Below, one piece after another: positions 1 to 13,900 of a DNA stretch of 64,000 bases. The DNA is from Dromiciops gliroides (taxonomy: Eukaryota > Chordata > Mammalia > Microbiotheria > Microbiotheriidae): NCBI RefSeq assembly GCF_019393635.1, contig NC_057861.1, positions 78,933,327-78,997,326 on the forward strand, written 5' to 3'. The stretch's first letter is position 1. Every line of letters begins with the position of its first letter. The notes beneath the pieces are model-generated. The model was given only the letters and a program-made list of their open reading frames with translations, searched no databases and was not told the DNA's origin. A program made the position numbers and the translations under genes.

Positions 1-657
1 CTCTGTTACCTGAAGGCAGAAATAGCTTGAAATTAATAGGATGAAATGGAAACTAAAGGCTCCTTTACAGACAGACCCTTGATTCTTTGTGGGAGACAGC
101 CACTGAGAGCCCGCAGCAGAACTACACCCCAGACCACACTGGGTCAGAGGAATGGGCTTCTGGAATGGAGAAAATCCTGAACTCCAGCCTGCCTATAGGA
201 AACTACTGGAAATGCTCTTGGTGTTTTCATGTGGGAGAATGGAAGAACATAAAGCAGGTCAAGAAGCAGGATGAAACTGGAGCACCAAGTGAATACGCAC
301 AATGACTACAAAGGCAAAAATCCCTAAAAGAAAGCTAAATTCTGAATAATAACGGGGGGGCGGGGATCATGGAGGTCCCACAGAAGAGATAGCAAAATGG
401 ACCTCCCTGGTGTTGGAGAGGTGGGAGGCTACTGGGTAGAATAAATGAATTGTCAGACAGTTTCTGTATAGAATCTTTTGACTTAATTTTTTTGCCTTTG
501 CTGCAGTTGAGGGTTCAATCAGAGGTGGGGGAAGGAATGACTATCATATAAAAACAAAAGGCATCAATAAAAAGTTGTTCATTTGTTTTTAAATAAAGTT
601 AAGTAGCAATGGGAGAAGGGAAAAATATTCTTCAGCAGAGAATCAATCTGCCCTTAC
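1..657. other. TRMT2B intron, nothing recognised
   Basis: Both strands were read for the C-terminal TRMT2B exon(s) and none was found. Open frames here are short and without homology that I recognise. Confidence 0.5.
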
Positions 658-777
658 TCAGTCCACACTGGGATGGGTCCACCAAAGCCATGAGTGACCG
701 GCCGTCCACCTGGGACTCTAATACCTGTGACATAATCTCCTTCGCATTGCCAGGGCAGGATTCCCAGTTTGTGATGC
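658..777 (-). CDS. TRMT2B: TRMT2B coding exon 11 (diverged)
   Basis: 120 bp. It begins with GC, completing the Gly codon, then ITN as in the family, and continues with 36 further codons ending VDPSQCGL. Spacing to the N/D-P-x-R-x-G motif is preserved although Arg is lost. Acceptor CTCTGCAG and donor CTGA|GTAAGG. Without the donor the frame stops nine codons later. No further TRMT2B exon was found between 1 and 657. Confidence 0.7.
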
Positions 778-3700
778 CTGCAGAGAAGAAAAGCCCTCAG
801 AATGCCCCTCATACCAAACAATGGTGTCCAGAGACCAGGGAAGGAGGATTTTCATCTTTCCTGGGCATGTGTAAAAGCCAGAGCTTTCCCAATTTGTCCC
901 CTGAGCCCCAGCATACCTCTGACTATAGCCAGGATAGTAATTCCCTGTGCTTATAGGGTGCTTGCTTTATACTTTTAAAAATGTTTTAATCTTTTTTTTT
1001 AAATTCTGAACTTGAATTTATAAGTAAAACCCAGAAGATGGCAGAGGAAAGACAGTGAGCTCTCAAACTCATGACACAATCGCTCCAAAAAACATCCAAA
1101 TAATGCCATAGGAAAATGCCTGGAGCAGCAAAACTCACAGAAGAATGTGCTAAAAATTCTGAACTTGACAAAGACCATCTAAAATGAGCATTTCCATTAT
1201 ACCATAGGACAGAAGGATAGGAATATACACACAAAACTAATTTTAATCTCTTTGATATGGAACCTGCTTTTCTTTTCTTTTTTTTTTTTTTTGGTGGGGC
1301 AATGGGGTGTTAAGTGACTTGCCCAGGGTCACACAGCTAGTAAGTGTCAAGTGTCTGAAGCCGGATTTGAACTCAGGTACTCCTGAATCCAGGGCCGGTG
1401 CTTTATCCACTGCACCACCTAGCTGCCCCCCTTGCTTTTCTTTCTTTTTTTTTTTTTTTAGTAAGGCAATTGGGGTTAAGTGACTTGCCCAGGGTCACAC
1501 AGCTAGTAAGTGTCAAGTGTCTGAGGCCGGATTTGAACTCAGGTACTCTTGAATCCAGGGCTGGTGCTCCATCCGCTGTGCCATCTAGCTGCCCCACTTT
1601 TTATTTTTAAATAAATTCAGTATGTAACTTTCAGAGCTATCCTGCTTGCCTGATTCCTTCTTGCCTTCCTTCTGTTCTCTCTTTTTTTTTTTTGGGGGGG
1701 GGAGGTAGATCACAGCCCTAGCTTCCTTCTCCCTCCAACCTTTCCCCCTGACCACCACTGAAAAAGAAAATCATAACCCTTTTAACAAACATGCCTAGTC
1801 AAGCAAAACAAATGCCCATATTAGCCCATGTCCAAAAAGGCATGTCTCATTCTGTACCCTGAGCCCATAACCTGCCTGTCAAGAAGTAAACAGCATGTTT
1901 CATCACTGGTCCTTTAGAATCATGGCTGATAACTAAATTGATCACAAGGCTTTATATGTTTCAAAGCACTTTCATGTACATCATCTCTTTTGATCCAGCC
2001 AAGAGCCTGTATGGGATAGGATAGCAGGATGGATCCTGTTGCCAACTCTTTTTTTTTGTTTGTTTGGTAAGGCAGTTGGGGTTAAGTGACTTTCCCAGGG
2101 TCACAGAGCTAGTAAGTGTCAAGTGTCTGAGGCCAGATTGGAACTCAGGTCCTCCTGAATCCAGAGCCATTACTCTAATCCACTGCACTACCTAGCTGCC
2201 CCCTGTTACCAATTTTTATATGAGAAAACAGAGAAGGTTAAAAGGCTACTATGTGGAAATGAGATTATGTTTATTCTGTTTAGTCCCAGAAAACAGAACA
2301 AAAAGCAACATCAACAAAAGTTGCAGAGAGGGATATTTTGGTACAACATAAGGAAACAGTTCTTGATAAATTAGAAGTGTCCAAAAATGGAATGATCTGC
2401 TGTGGAAAGCAGTAGTTTCCATCATAGAAGGTTTTCTAGTGGAGGCAAAAGGAATACTTCTCAGTGAAGTAACAGGGAATTTCTGGTCAAGTACAAGCTA
2501 AAATATATGACCTCTAAGGGTCCTTCCAATTCAAAGATTCTGTGAGGCTTGTGTGACACCTACCCAAAATGACAAAGCCTCTTAGTATGCTTTCCATTGT
2601 AACAAAACACCTTTGACTAAGAATCTAATGTCCAAAGGGCATACTCCAGGGAAAGTATAGACCTCTGTTGCTGAATATCTCACTAGCTCGCCTCCTACCA
2701 AACAGTAGCCCCTTGCTTCCACCTTTTTTTGCCTTATACTGGTAGGTGGAAAGAATTAAGCTGGAGAAAGTAAATGCTGGCCAATTCACAATCTCCACCA
2801 GGGGACAACACATTCCCCTTTATCCTTCCCCAATCCACAGCCAAGGAAGTACCTCCACCTCCCAACAGTCTCTGCCCAAAGGGTAATGATCAAACCATTG
2901 AAGGCTGCAGTCCACTTAGCGTCCTCCAGCGCCTGCCCTACCAGGCCCATACTGAAGATCTGCGATGTCTGCCTCGCCAGGGAGAGGCCAGTGGCACCTG
3001 GAGAAATGAGAGAAACCAAGTAGGGATCACAATGTCCTAGTCCAGTGGGAGCCATTCCAGTAACTTTCAATGCCTAGGAAGGATCTTTTATGGGAGGTGA
3101 GTGGTACTGGGGGTTGGCCAGGATGTGGATTCCCAAACAGCAGTGCTACCTACCAGTTCCATGGCTAAAATCAAAGATGACAGTGTTGGAGTCCACTCTA
3201 CCCAGCTCTCCCACTGTCCGGTAGAGAACTTCTGCTGCAGATGTATTAAGTTGAAAAAAGGCTCCTGGAGAGATTCGAACCTTTAAGCCCAGGATTTCTT
3301 CATAGAGGTATGGCTCTCCATCAAGGAGCTGGAAGGGGGTTAGCTGTTGGTGGCGAGGGGTCCTGGTAAGAGAAGACAAGAGAAAAGAGCACCATGGAGA
3401 CAACAGCACTCATTGGCAATCTGCGCTTCACAGAAGCTCCACTAGTGAATGGAGCCTTCCCCTGGCCACAGGAGCTTGACAGGAATACCCTCCCCAGGAG
3501 GAGACAAAGCCCCTCTCCAAGTCTGCACTAGGTTTCGGTTCAAATGGAGGGAGCCCCACTTGGACCTGGCCCTCAGCTCCTGACAGCCTCACTTTTAGGA
3601 GCCAGAAACCCAGGCAACCTCAGGCCATCAGCTCCCCAGATGCTCTTTGGGTAGCCATTTGCCATTCCCTGCATTTACCTTTCTTTCACATAAAGTGAGG

Positions 3701-4896
3701 TCAAGTCGCACACAGCTCCAGGCCCCGTGCAGAAAAATTCCTTTATTTCTTCCTTCTGAACCCAGAGCTCCTCCTGCCCAGAACACAAAACAAGGAGCTA
3801 AGAAAAGACCGATCACAGAGAGACCCTGTCTTGGGATCTCAACCACAGGTAGCCCTACACATTAAGGCACTTCTCTGCAGAGATAGGGGTGGCTACTACA
3901 GGAACCTTCCCAAAATTACTTCTGTAGAAAGAAGTCATTTCCAAGCCTTCTGGGATGGATCCTGGAGAAATGCTTGGCCAAGCTGGTTATAATAAACCTA
4001 AAAATAATGTTTGCCCATGTTACCTTAGAGAACTTAAAAGGTTCTATGGGAGGCAGGGGGCTGAATTGGCTTTCCATGTCATCATGAAGTACAAAGTGCC
4101 CACTGGTGTCTTTTACTCTGCTCCATTTCCAACACCAGCTACCCACGCAAAACTTGCCAAGTGTAACAATTGGAGTGACACCACCTGCTAGAGAGTTACT
4201 ATAGGAAAGCTCTGCCATGAGGAGAAGGCATCTGAGGGCAAGCCACGTGGCTTGGAAGGTCAGTTCCTTGGTGTCAGGAAGTGACATTTGATGTTTCTGG
4301 TTTTGACAGGAGGCTTGTGAAATGAAGAACGGGTAGTTCTCTCTCTTTTGTCAGGACCTCATGGGGAGTGGAGCAAAAATGCTGGGTCCCTGAGATAGAT
4401 ACACGTAGACATGTAGGCCTTTTTATCTCTCTTCACCAAATTCTTATGCTCCTTAATAAATGCTTCAAAGTCTAAAACTCTTGCTAAAGCTTCTAATTTA
4501 CTGGCGACTACTCATTGGATTTTTAGACAGTATAGCCAGATAACAACTTTACACAAGAGACCCTAAGACTCCCTTCTTTCCCTCCTGAGGCCAACACATT
4601 CTTTGCTCCCTAATTCATCTATCCATACCAGTTCCATTTCATCTCCAGCCCCTGAAGGCTGAAATTATGCTTGCCAGCCACAAAATCATTTTAACAAAAT
4701 TCTGCTACAAAAGAATGAGCTGGGGGGGGGGGGGTGCGGAGCCAAGATGGCAGAGGAGAGGCTGTGACTCCCACAAGCTTCAGATAAACCTGTCCACTCA
4801 CTCCCAAATAATACCATAAAAAAAAAAAAACAAAAGAATGAGCTGGAGATCCCAAGGACTTCATTTCTCCACTAAAACCCTACTTTAATGCAGCTA

Positions 4897-4952
<56 letters not shown>

Positions 4953-7900
4953 CAATGACAATGATGAAGATGATACTCATAACTAGCATTTATACAGAGC
5001 CTGCTTTATGCAAGGCACTGTGCTAAGCTCTTTACAAATATTATTGGGGCAGCTAGGTGGCCCAGTAGATAAATCACCGGCTCTGGATTCTGGAAGACAT
5101 GAGTTCAAATCCAGTCTCAGACACTTGACACTTACTAGCTGTGTGACCCTGGGAAAGTCATTTAACCCTCACTGCTCCACCAAAAAAATAAATAAATAAA
5201 TATTTTTTAAATGAATAGATAGATAGATAGATAAGTCTTGTCTGATCCTCACAACAACCCTATGATATAGGTACTATTATTATCTGAATTTAACAGCTGA
5301 GGAAACTGAGGAAGACAGAGGTTAAGCAACTTGCCCAAGTATGCTAGGTGGTTAGGAGGATTAGAGCACCAGACCTAGAGTCAAGAAGACCCAAGTTCAA
5401 ATTCAGCTTCAAACACTTACTAGTTGTGTCACCCTGGGCAAGTCATTTAAACTCTGTCTGCCTTAGAGTTGAAAAACAAATAGGGAGGTTAGGACAGCTA
5501 GGTCCTAAAAAGAGGTACAAAGTTAGGACGCTGATAAAGGTATAGTAGGGGGCAGCTAGGTGGTGCAGTGGCTAAAATCACCAGTCCTGGATTCAGGAGG
5601 ACCTGAGTTCAAATCTGACCTCAGACACTTGACACTTATTAGCTGTGTGACCCTGGGCAAGTAACTTAACCCTCATTGCCCCCCCTGAAAAAAAAAAGTA
5701 TAGTTAGGGCACACTAACTAGGTTATAACTGGAATATTCTAGGAATGAATACAGTAAGTTGAGCAGGTTTCCATAGTTTTGCCTAGAGACAGCATACCTT
5801 CCCAGGGGACCCTATTTCTCTGATAATTTCCTCATTAGCAATACCTAGTCTACCCATAAACCTTTGCAGTAATGTCGAGCTCTCTAGAAGTATAGCAAAA
5901 GAAGAGAGGCGGAAGATCCTGATTCCATACTTTCTACCCCTCAGCTCCCCGAATCTGCAGAGATTTAAGCTGAGAGCATCCCCCACCCAGGACTGCATTT
6001 AGACCCCAGTATACCTTTGACACGCATGGGTAAGATGGTTCTCATGACACCACCAAGAGGGTCATGAGGAGATGGTCCCATAACCCAGTTCAAAAACACC
6101 AGCACAGTTAAATGGCCTTCATAAGGCATGCCGTAAGGCTCCTCTCACACTCTAACCCAGCATCAGGTTTCTGCCACTGTCACCAGCCAATGGCAGTTCT
6201 ACTGTTCCCATGGTAGCTGTCTCATGCTACCCAAGGTCAAGCACCACGAGTCCTACCTTACTTAATTCCTGGGGATTGAAGATAATAATGGCCATCGTGT
6301 GCCCAAGGAAGGTGGTGCGCACTATGAGCTCATGCCAGGGCTCCCCTTTGGAAGAATCAATGTAGGGACCCAGTGTAGACTGCCGCAGAAAGGCCTCAAA
6401 GCACTGAGAAAAAAGAAAACACATAAGGTTGACAAGGATGTAGAACTAGGCATCTAGTCCAACACCCTTTTTTACAAATAAAGAAATTGAGTACTAGAGA
6501 GGGGAATAGGATTTACCTAAAGCCACACAGGTAGTAGAGAACAGAGTTGGGACTGAAAGCCAGTCTACCACTACCGCCCAGTTGTAAATCCAATGCTCTT
6601 TCCACTACAGGAATAATCTGTCATTTTTAGCTCTGATCAGTAAGCACCTACAATGCTTTGTTTTGTAGAAAACATATGAAGCATATGGCATCCACCTTCC
6701 ATGACTCTGTATCAGAGAACCTCAATGTTCTTGCTTTCCATACATACCCCAAAGTTTTTCCTTTTGTAGAAGTAGTGATGTCATCTTATTTTTTATATAG
6801 CTAGGTCTTGATTGATGCAAATAATGAATCCCCTCTGCATATTTTCTTTGGGATGGAACCAACTGCCATATTTTCACATCATTTCATAATTACATAACTC
6901 CAAATGGTGCAAATTTAAAAACACGCAAACACTTCTGCAGATTCAATATTCTCACTAATCAAGATCTAGCTGTAGTAACATTTAATATCCTAAGACAAGG
7001 TAGACTGTCATACCTCTGACAGATACTAGTTGTGTGACCATAAGTAAGACACTTAACCTCTTAGTGCCCCCAAACAGCTCTCAGAGACTCTGGGACAGGT
7101 CACAATGATCTGCACTGGTGGATGGAGTTTCCATCCTAGGAGTTCCCTGTATGGACGAATTTCTAACCTCTCCAACCCCTCCCTGATAAGAAACAAAAAA
7201 CTTTCTGTCTTGCATTCATCTTCTTCAGTCAACCATTCCTGGTAAGATACCCCAAGACTTAATTTCTATTCTATTATTTATAGCCAATAGAAGTGATCCC
7301 ATCTTGTTCATATTAACTCCTATAACCTGATATCTGCTGGGCTGCCCAGTCATTTTTCAGTTGTGTCCAACTCTTTATGACCTTATTTGGGGTTTTCTTG
7401 GAAAAGATACTGGAGTGGTTGGCCATTTCCTTCTCCAGCTCATTTTACTGATGAGGAACTGAGATAGTTAAGTGACTTGCCCAGGGTCATACAGCTAGTA
7501 AGTGTCTGAGGCCAGTTCAGATGAGTCTTCTTGACTCTAGTGCTCTATCCACTTGACCCAGTGCTCTATCCACTGCTCCACCTAGCTGCCCTTGCTATTA
7601 ACCTATTACATAATCTAATAGGGTACACAAATAGAATCCCACTTCAAGCATCTCAATAAAGCTTTTTATAAATGCTTGTTGAACCTGACATCCAAAATTC
7701 TCACCTTCATAGAAAACCGGTAATGGTGACTAAAATTATAGGGCTGGAGACACATTCTTTGCCTTTACTTCTTTTTTTCCCTCTAAACTCTAAACTCTGT
7801 GTCCCACCACTTGGTAGTGGGAGGGGGTTGGACCACATCATGAAGTGAAAAGTACATTATCAATCATGGCCAGCGTACTGATTTATTTTGTTTATAATTT

Positions 7901-10900
7901 GTGGTAAGGGAGCATTCCATGGGGCATGAGAGATGGGGGGAGGGCACATAGGGAAATGGAAGGAGTTAGAAGCAACAGCAATATAAAATAAAAAACTATC
8001 AATAAAAAAAATTAGAGAATAAATGCATAAAATCCATGTAGACCACCCCCATGGTGTGGTGGAAAAGACACTGGATACAAAGTTAGAAGCCCTGGGTTGG
8101 AAGCCCAGCTCTACCATCCTCTAGCAGGTTAACACAGAGAAGTCATTTAACCTCTATCGGCCTCAGTTTCCCCACCTATAAATAGGACAAATAATATTTG
8201 TATCTTCTACATCACAGGTTTACTCTGAGTAAAGTGCTTTGCAAACCTTGACATGCTACATAAGTGAGTTATTAATTGACTTTTCAGGTACCTGAGTCAT
8301 TTAAGAAAGGTAGGAGAAAGATGGGAAATAGGCTGAAGCCCCCACGAGGTGATAAGGAAAGCCATGATGAAACGACTAAATATGGGCATATCTCCTATTA
8401 CCTCCCCACCCCAACACCTCTTTAGGACACCTCTTGATTATGTTTTCCAAATGCCTCTGATAAGAGATGTGATATGACTACAACTCTGCCAGGCATTTAT
8501 CTCCCTATTCCATTCTTAGTCCCTTTCAAATGCCCCTGATACAGATGCAAATAGAGCCCCCTTCCTATTGGGTCACCCTTTCTAGCTCAGAGCTGGTGAG
8601 CTGAATGGTGCACCAATAGAACGAGCCCCAACCCCTGGAAGTCACTGGAAGCTAACACCCCCATCTTCTCAGCCACTACCTAGCTACTACACACAGCAAT
8701 GCTTGGTGTCATCCCCAAGAAGTCCTTGCCCCTTCTTACCTGTGCTACCTGGTTGTGCTTTTCAGGGATATCTTTCAGATGGCTAGGTTTTACGCAGAAA
8801 ATATTCGACCCTAAGGTAAGACAAGGGTTTAGTTCTACCATTTTCTTCCAAAGTTTTCTGGAAACAATACCCCACAACCCCAATTCCCTCTTTCAACAGG
8901 CAAAGAAATGCATAGCCCAGGGAAGTCCTACCTAGCAGAGGAAACCCCACAGCACTAAATCCTGAGCCATTAAGTTAGCTTTTCTTAAAATGATCTACTA
9001 ATGCTATCCTCTGCCCTAGTCAGACCACATCTGTACGATTGTGTTCAGTTCAAGGTCCAGATTTTAAAATGATAAGCCAGAGTGCATCCAGGAGGGTAAC
9101 CAGGACAATGAAGGGCTTAGAGTTCATCAGTTAAAGGAAATGAGGTTGTAAAGCATGGAGAAGAGACGGTCAGGGGTTAGACATAACAGATGTTTTCAAG
9201 CAGTGGAAGGGCTTCCAACATAGAAGAGGGTAAACTTATTCCTCTGGGCCCCAGAGGGTAGAACTAAGGGCAACGCATGGAAGCTTCAAAGAGGCAATTT
9301 GTGGCTTGATCTAAGGAAAAGCTTCCTAATACTTAAAACTGTCCCAAAGTGAAACAAGCTACCTCAGGCAGTAGTACAGAGTCCTCCCTGGAAGTCTTCA
9401 AACCAAAGTTAGATGAAGACTGAGAGGGCCCACGGTAGGAGGGCCTCTTGTTCAAACATGTGCTGCCCTGGATGGCCCCTGAGGGCCCCTCCAGCTCTGA
9501 AATTCAGTGGGTCAATGATACGTGGCTTTCTTTTTCCTTGGAAATGTTTCACTGACATGATAGATTTAGATAGATTAGATAGATGGATGGATGGATGGAC
9601 AAGAGATGGATGATAGATAAGATGACAGATAATAGATGGATGATAGATTTCCTTGTCACTTTCCAATGACTGCCCTTCCCTCCATACCCATACGATAGAA
9701 CCCATGACAAGTAGCCAAGACAAATCCACACCTTAGCCATGTCTGAGGATATCTGCCCCAGTCTGCACCTGAAGTCCACCACTTCTAAGCAGAGAGGAAT
9801 GAGATATGTTTCACTGTTTGTTCCCTAAAGCCACAATGAATCACTGCATTGATAATAGCTAACACATATAGAGCACTTTTGAAGTTTACAAGTATCACCT
9901 CATTTGCACTTAACACTTACTAGCTGTGTGACCCCAGGGCAAGTCTACAATGTGTCAGGCACTGTATAAGTATTACCTCATATGATCCTCATAACAGACT
10001 TGGTAGATAGGTACTATAATTATCCCCACTTTAGAGATGACGAAACAGAGACAAGAGGTTTTAAGTGACTTGCCCAGGGTCACACAGCTAGTGTCTGAGG
10101 ATAAATTTGAACTCAGGTCCTCTCGACTCCAGGTTCAGTGCTCTATTCACTGAGCCACCTAGCTGCCTATCAAGTTTTAGAGTCTTTCAAAGCTATTTTC
10201 CCTGATACTTGTTCAACCTAAGACTTGCCAAAATAGCAAATTATATGCTTCCCCCCACCAACTTTACAGTAAACAGCAGTTGTTTATTCTACTGCTCAGT
10301 TAGTACTTTTCACAAAGGTGAGATAAAAGCACCACAAACCCTGACCTGACGACTTCCACTGTAAGGGCCATAGATCCTATATAGAGCATCTCATTTTATT
10401 TTATTTTATTTTATTTTATTTTTTGCGGGGCAATGAGGGTTAAGTAACTTGCCCAGGGTCACACAGCTAGTAAGTGTCAAGTGCCTGAGGTCGGATTTGA
10501 ACTCAGGTCCTCCTGAATTCAGGGCTAGTGCTCTATCCATTGCACTGCCTAGCAGCCCCCTAGAGCAACTCATTTTAAATGACAGCATTTGGTTCAATGG
10601 GAAATCCCAGAAGTCTGGGAATGGAAACAGATGGAGCATAATGGGATTAACTTCTCCTGCCATCACTCTTCCCTCCCACTATTCACCTGCTGTTCCCTGA
10701 CCTCAACACTCCATCTCCCACCTCCATGCTTTTGTACAGGCTATCCTCCCTCCATGCCTGGGATGCACTCCCTCTTCACCTGTCTTAGAATCCTTAACTT
10801 CCTTCAAGGCTCAGCTCACATACCAACTCCTACAGAAAGTCTTTCCTGTTCCTTTTAGCAATGAGCGCACGCTCCTTTCTCATATTATCATATTTTATAC

Positions 10901-13900
10901 ATGCATGTGCATGTCATATATGTATATACATATGTATATTATATATACACAATATAATATGGTGCATATACATGCATGTATCTATACATACATGCAAAAC
11001 ACACACACACATCTGTGTACATGTTGTATTCCCCCAGTGGAATGTAAGTTCCTTGAAGGCAGAAACTGTATTTCCATTGGTATCTGTACCCCCAACACAG
11101 GGCCCTACACATAGTAGGTACTTAATAAATGCTGGTTAAGTCAACTTTGGAGAATAACATGAGCAAAAGGCAGTAGGTGTTCTGCTGCTTTCTAAGAGAG
11201 TTTCAAAATGAAAAAGGTCATTGCCTTTGGAATGAGGAGGCTGTTCCAGGGATGGAAGACAGAACAGAAAAGGAAAACACAATTATGATCAGAGTTGAGC
11301 AGAGCCAAGAACCTCTCCTGCCCCCAACTCTGTTCTCTCCTGGTTACTCCCCAAAGGCCTGGCATTGTTATGGTGCACGCTCTATTCTCCAGGGGCCCTC
11401 CCCTTCCGCCAGGGTCCTTGGTTCATTATTTTTCCCTGTCACAGGTTGACTCACCTTTCCAAGACTTCAGGTAGTACCCCACGGTCTTTAGGTTGCCATC
11501 TGGTCCTCGGTTTATAGAGAAGGATGATTTATTTCTGTAACCATCGATGACAGGCTGTCAGGGGTATAAAGGAGATGGGGGAAAAGCAGGTCAAAGAAAG
11601 CCAAGGTTGAAAAATATTAAAAGGAAGGAGAAGCCTTCCTTCAGATGTAATCAAATGATGAAGTGCCTAGCTGTTCAGGAAGGTAGATCATCAGAAGGAG
11701 CCTATGGTGGAAAGGGCCCAAACACAACAGAAAACCTCTGACTCCAGCCACACAGGGAGCCTTCATTAGGCCCTAGAGCTTCTGGGCCTCAGGGGAGGGG
11801 GTTTCCATTAGATACAAAACAGGAAGGCGGGAACTTACAGAAGGGATAAAAGGATGGAGAAGAGAACACAGCCTCTCAGATTTTGCTGCAGCAGGCTTTG
11901 AGTCACCAGTGCCAATCTTGCGAAGGCGAATTTCTAGGGTCTCCAGATTTTTCTTCAGACTTTCAAATTTCACCTGTGATGGGTAAAAATAAACAAGGGT
12001 TTATCTGGTCATGCTACTTACTCCTTGGCTCAAAATGTTTTCAATGGATCCCTATTGCCCACCAAATAAAGTTAAAACTCCAATTCGAGGCCTTCCATAA
12101 CCCTAATTCTGTATCTGTCAAATTCCCCTCCTCCATTTTTAGGCAGCTTGGTGGCACGGTAGCTAGAACACTGAATTTGGAACCAAGCAGATGTGAGTTC
12201 AGATTCAGACTTAAGACACTTACCAGGGGTGTGATCCTGGGCAAAAACGGGTAAAATTAAAGCACCAAATAATAGCTAACATTTGTATAGCACTTACTGT
12301 GTCAGCACTTTAGAACGATTATCTCATATGATCCTCACAACAACCCTGGGAGGTAGGTGTCATTACTATCTTCATTTTATACAGAAGAAAACTGAGGCAG
12401 ACAGAGGTTATGTGACTATCTCAGGGTCACAGGCTTGCTGGGAGAATCAAATGAAATAACATATGTAACAAAATGTACAGTGGGATCTTCTCTACATCTT
12501 TTAATAAAATGTGTCAAGATGCAGCCTACTGTGCAAGAGGTTACCTGTTCCCTACTAATACCTTCATCAAAGATGGTCCTTGATGTGTTTTTTTAGATGA
12601 TTATCAAAACAATTATATACAGACAAGAAAATGGAGATGTAGGTCAATTTTTGTTGATATTTCTTCAGTCATTTTTTTTGTACTAATAAAGACCTGAGGT
12701 TTTATTGTATTTTGTTGGGTTGGGGTTTTTTTTTATGACTTTTGTTATCTTTCCTCCCTTAGGATACCCTATGAATCAATCCTTCAAAGGCCTCACAATT
12801 ATATCACCTCTAGCACTGATCTTTTCTCTGTACACTTGGTCCAATTTGACTGCTTTTCTCATTTTTTTATTCTTTAGTGTCATTTTTACTTCCTCTATAA
12901 GCACATCTGGGACTAGGTTGTTTAAAGTCCAACTATAGAGGATCTACTGTCCTTGACAGTTAAAAAAAAAAAACAAGAACACCTAGCACATAGTAGATAC
13001 TTAATAAACACTGCTTGATTGCTTATAAAAAATATTTGCAAAAAATATATATTTGCAGATCTTTTCCATTCTTCTATTTGTTGCCCTCCTTCCTATTTCA
13101 TCCTTAAATGTCCCTGGAATGACTTTGCTTAAGTGAGTCTTTTGACAAGCTTTCTTTAAACTGAGTTTACCCTCCACTGCTTCTCCTTGCTTTGAGGCAA
13201 TACTGTTCATAACTTTTCATCATTTTCCAGATCATCTCTAAGATTTTACAAGCAAATTTATATTCTAAACCAGTGTTATTCTCAGTTGTCCTGTCTCTCC
13301 ACTTGACAAATAAGTCAAGTGTTTGCTGACGAAAGTGCTTTTTAGGCTTCTTTTGTTTTCTTGTTACGTCAACTGATTTATACTGGCAAAACACTTGTAT
13401 GAAATTTTTGTAATCAGGATCAATGTCCTTTCTTTCATTTATTATCCATTTTTATCATTAATAACTTGTTTGAATAGATCAAAGTTAAGTTGCTTCAACT
13501 GCACATCATTTCTTTTTCTCACTTTTATTCTTTTTTCTAGCTTTGTACTGCCTCAATACCTCATCATGGGATGGTAGTAACCCAAGGTTCTTGAAGTCTA
13601 TGTCACTGGACCATAAGCTTTGAGTGTAGACCTAGCAACAGATCAAGTCAAGTTTTCCAAGGACCAGCATAGCTTAGAGCACAGAAACTCATCATCAGTA
13701 GGTTGACCACTTAGTGATGAATTCCTTAGCCATGACATTCCACAAAAATAGGCAAAATACAAAATGGAGGAACTCAATCATATCAACCACTACACTGTGA
13801 GCTCCTTGAGAACAGAGACTATTTTTTGCCTTTCATTGTATTCCTGGGGCTTAGCAGACTACCTGGCACATAGTAGGTGCTTAACAGATGCTTGCTAACT

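Larger units (their letters stand above)
4975..5345 (+). repeat. MIR/THER-like CORE-SINE split by a younger SINE
   Basis: The first half is AACTAGCATTTATACAGAGCC to CTTTACAAATATTATT and the second TCTGATCCTCACAACAACCC to GGTTAAGCAACTTGCCC. The break is filled by the SINE at 5046. Confidence 0.55.

Noticed and set aside
609..956. 115-codon plus-strand ORF
   Set aside because: The opposite strand holds TRMT2B exon 11 with splice sites; this frame is a shadow.
3916..4287. 123-codon minus-strand ORF
   Set aside because: Half of it lies in the antisense of a solo LTR; no conserved motif.
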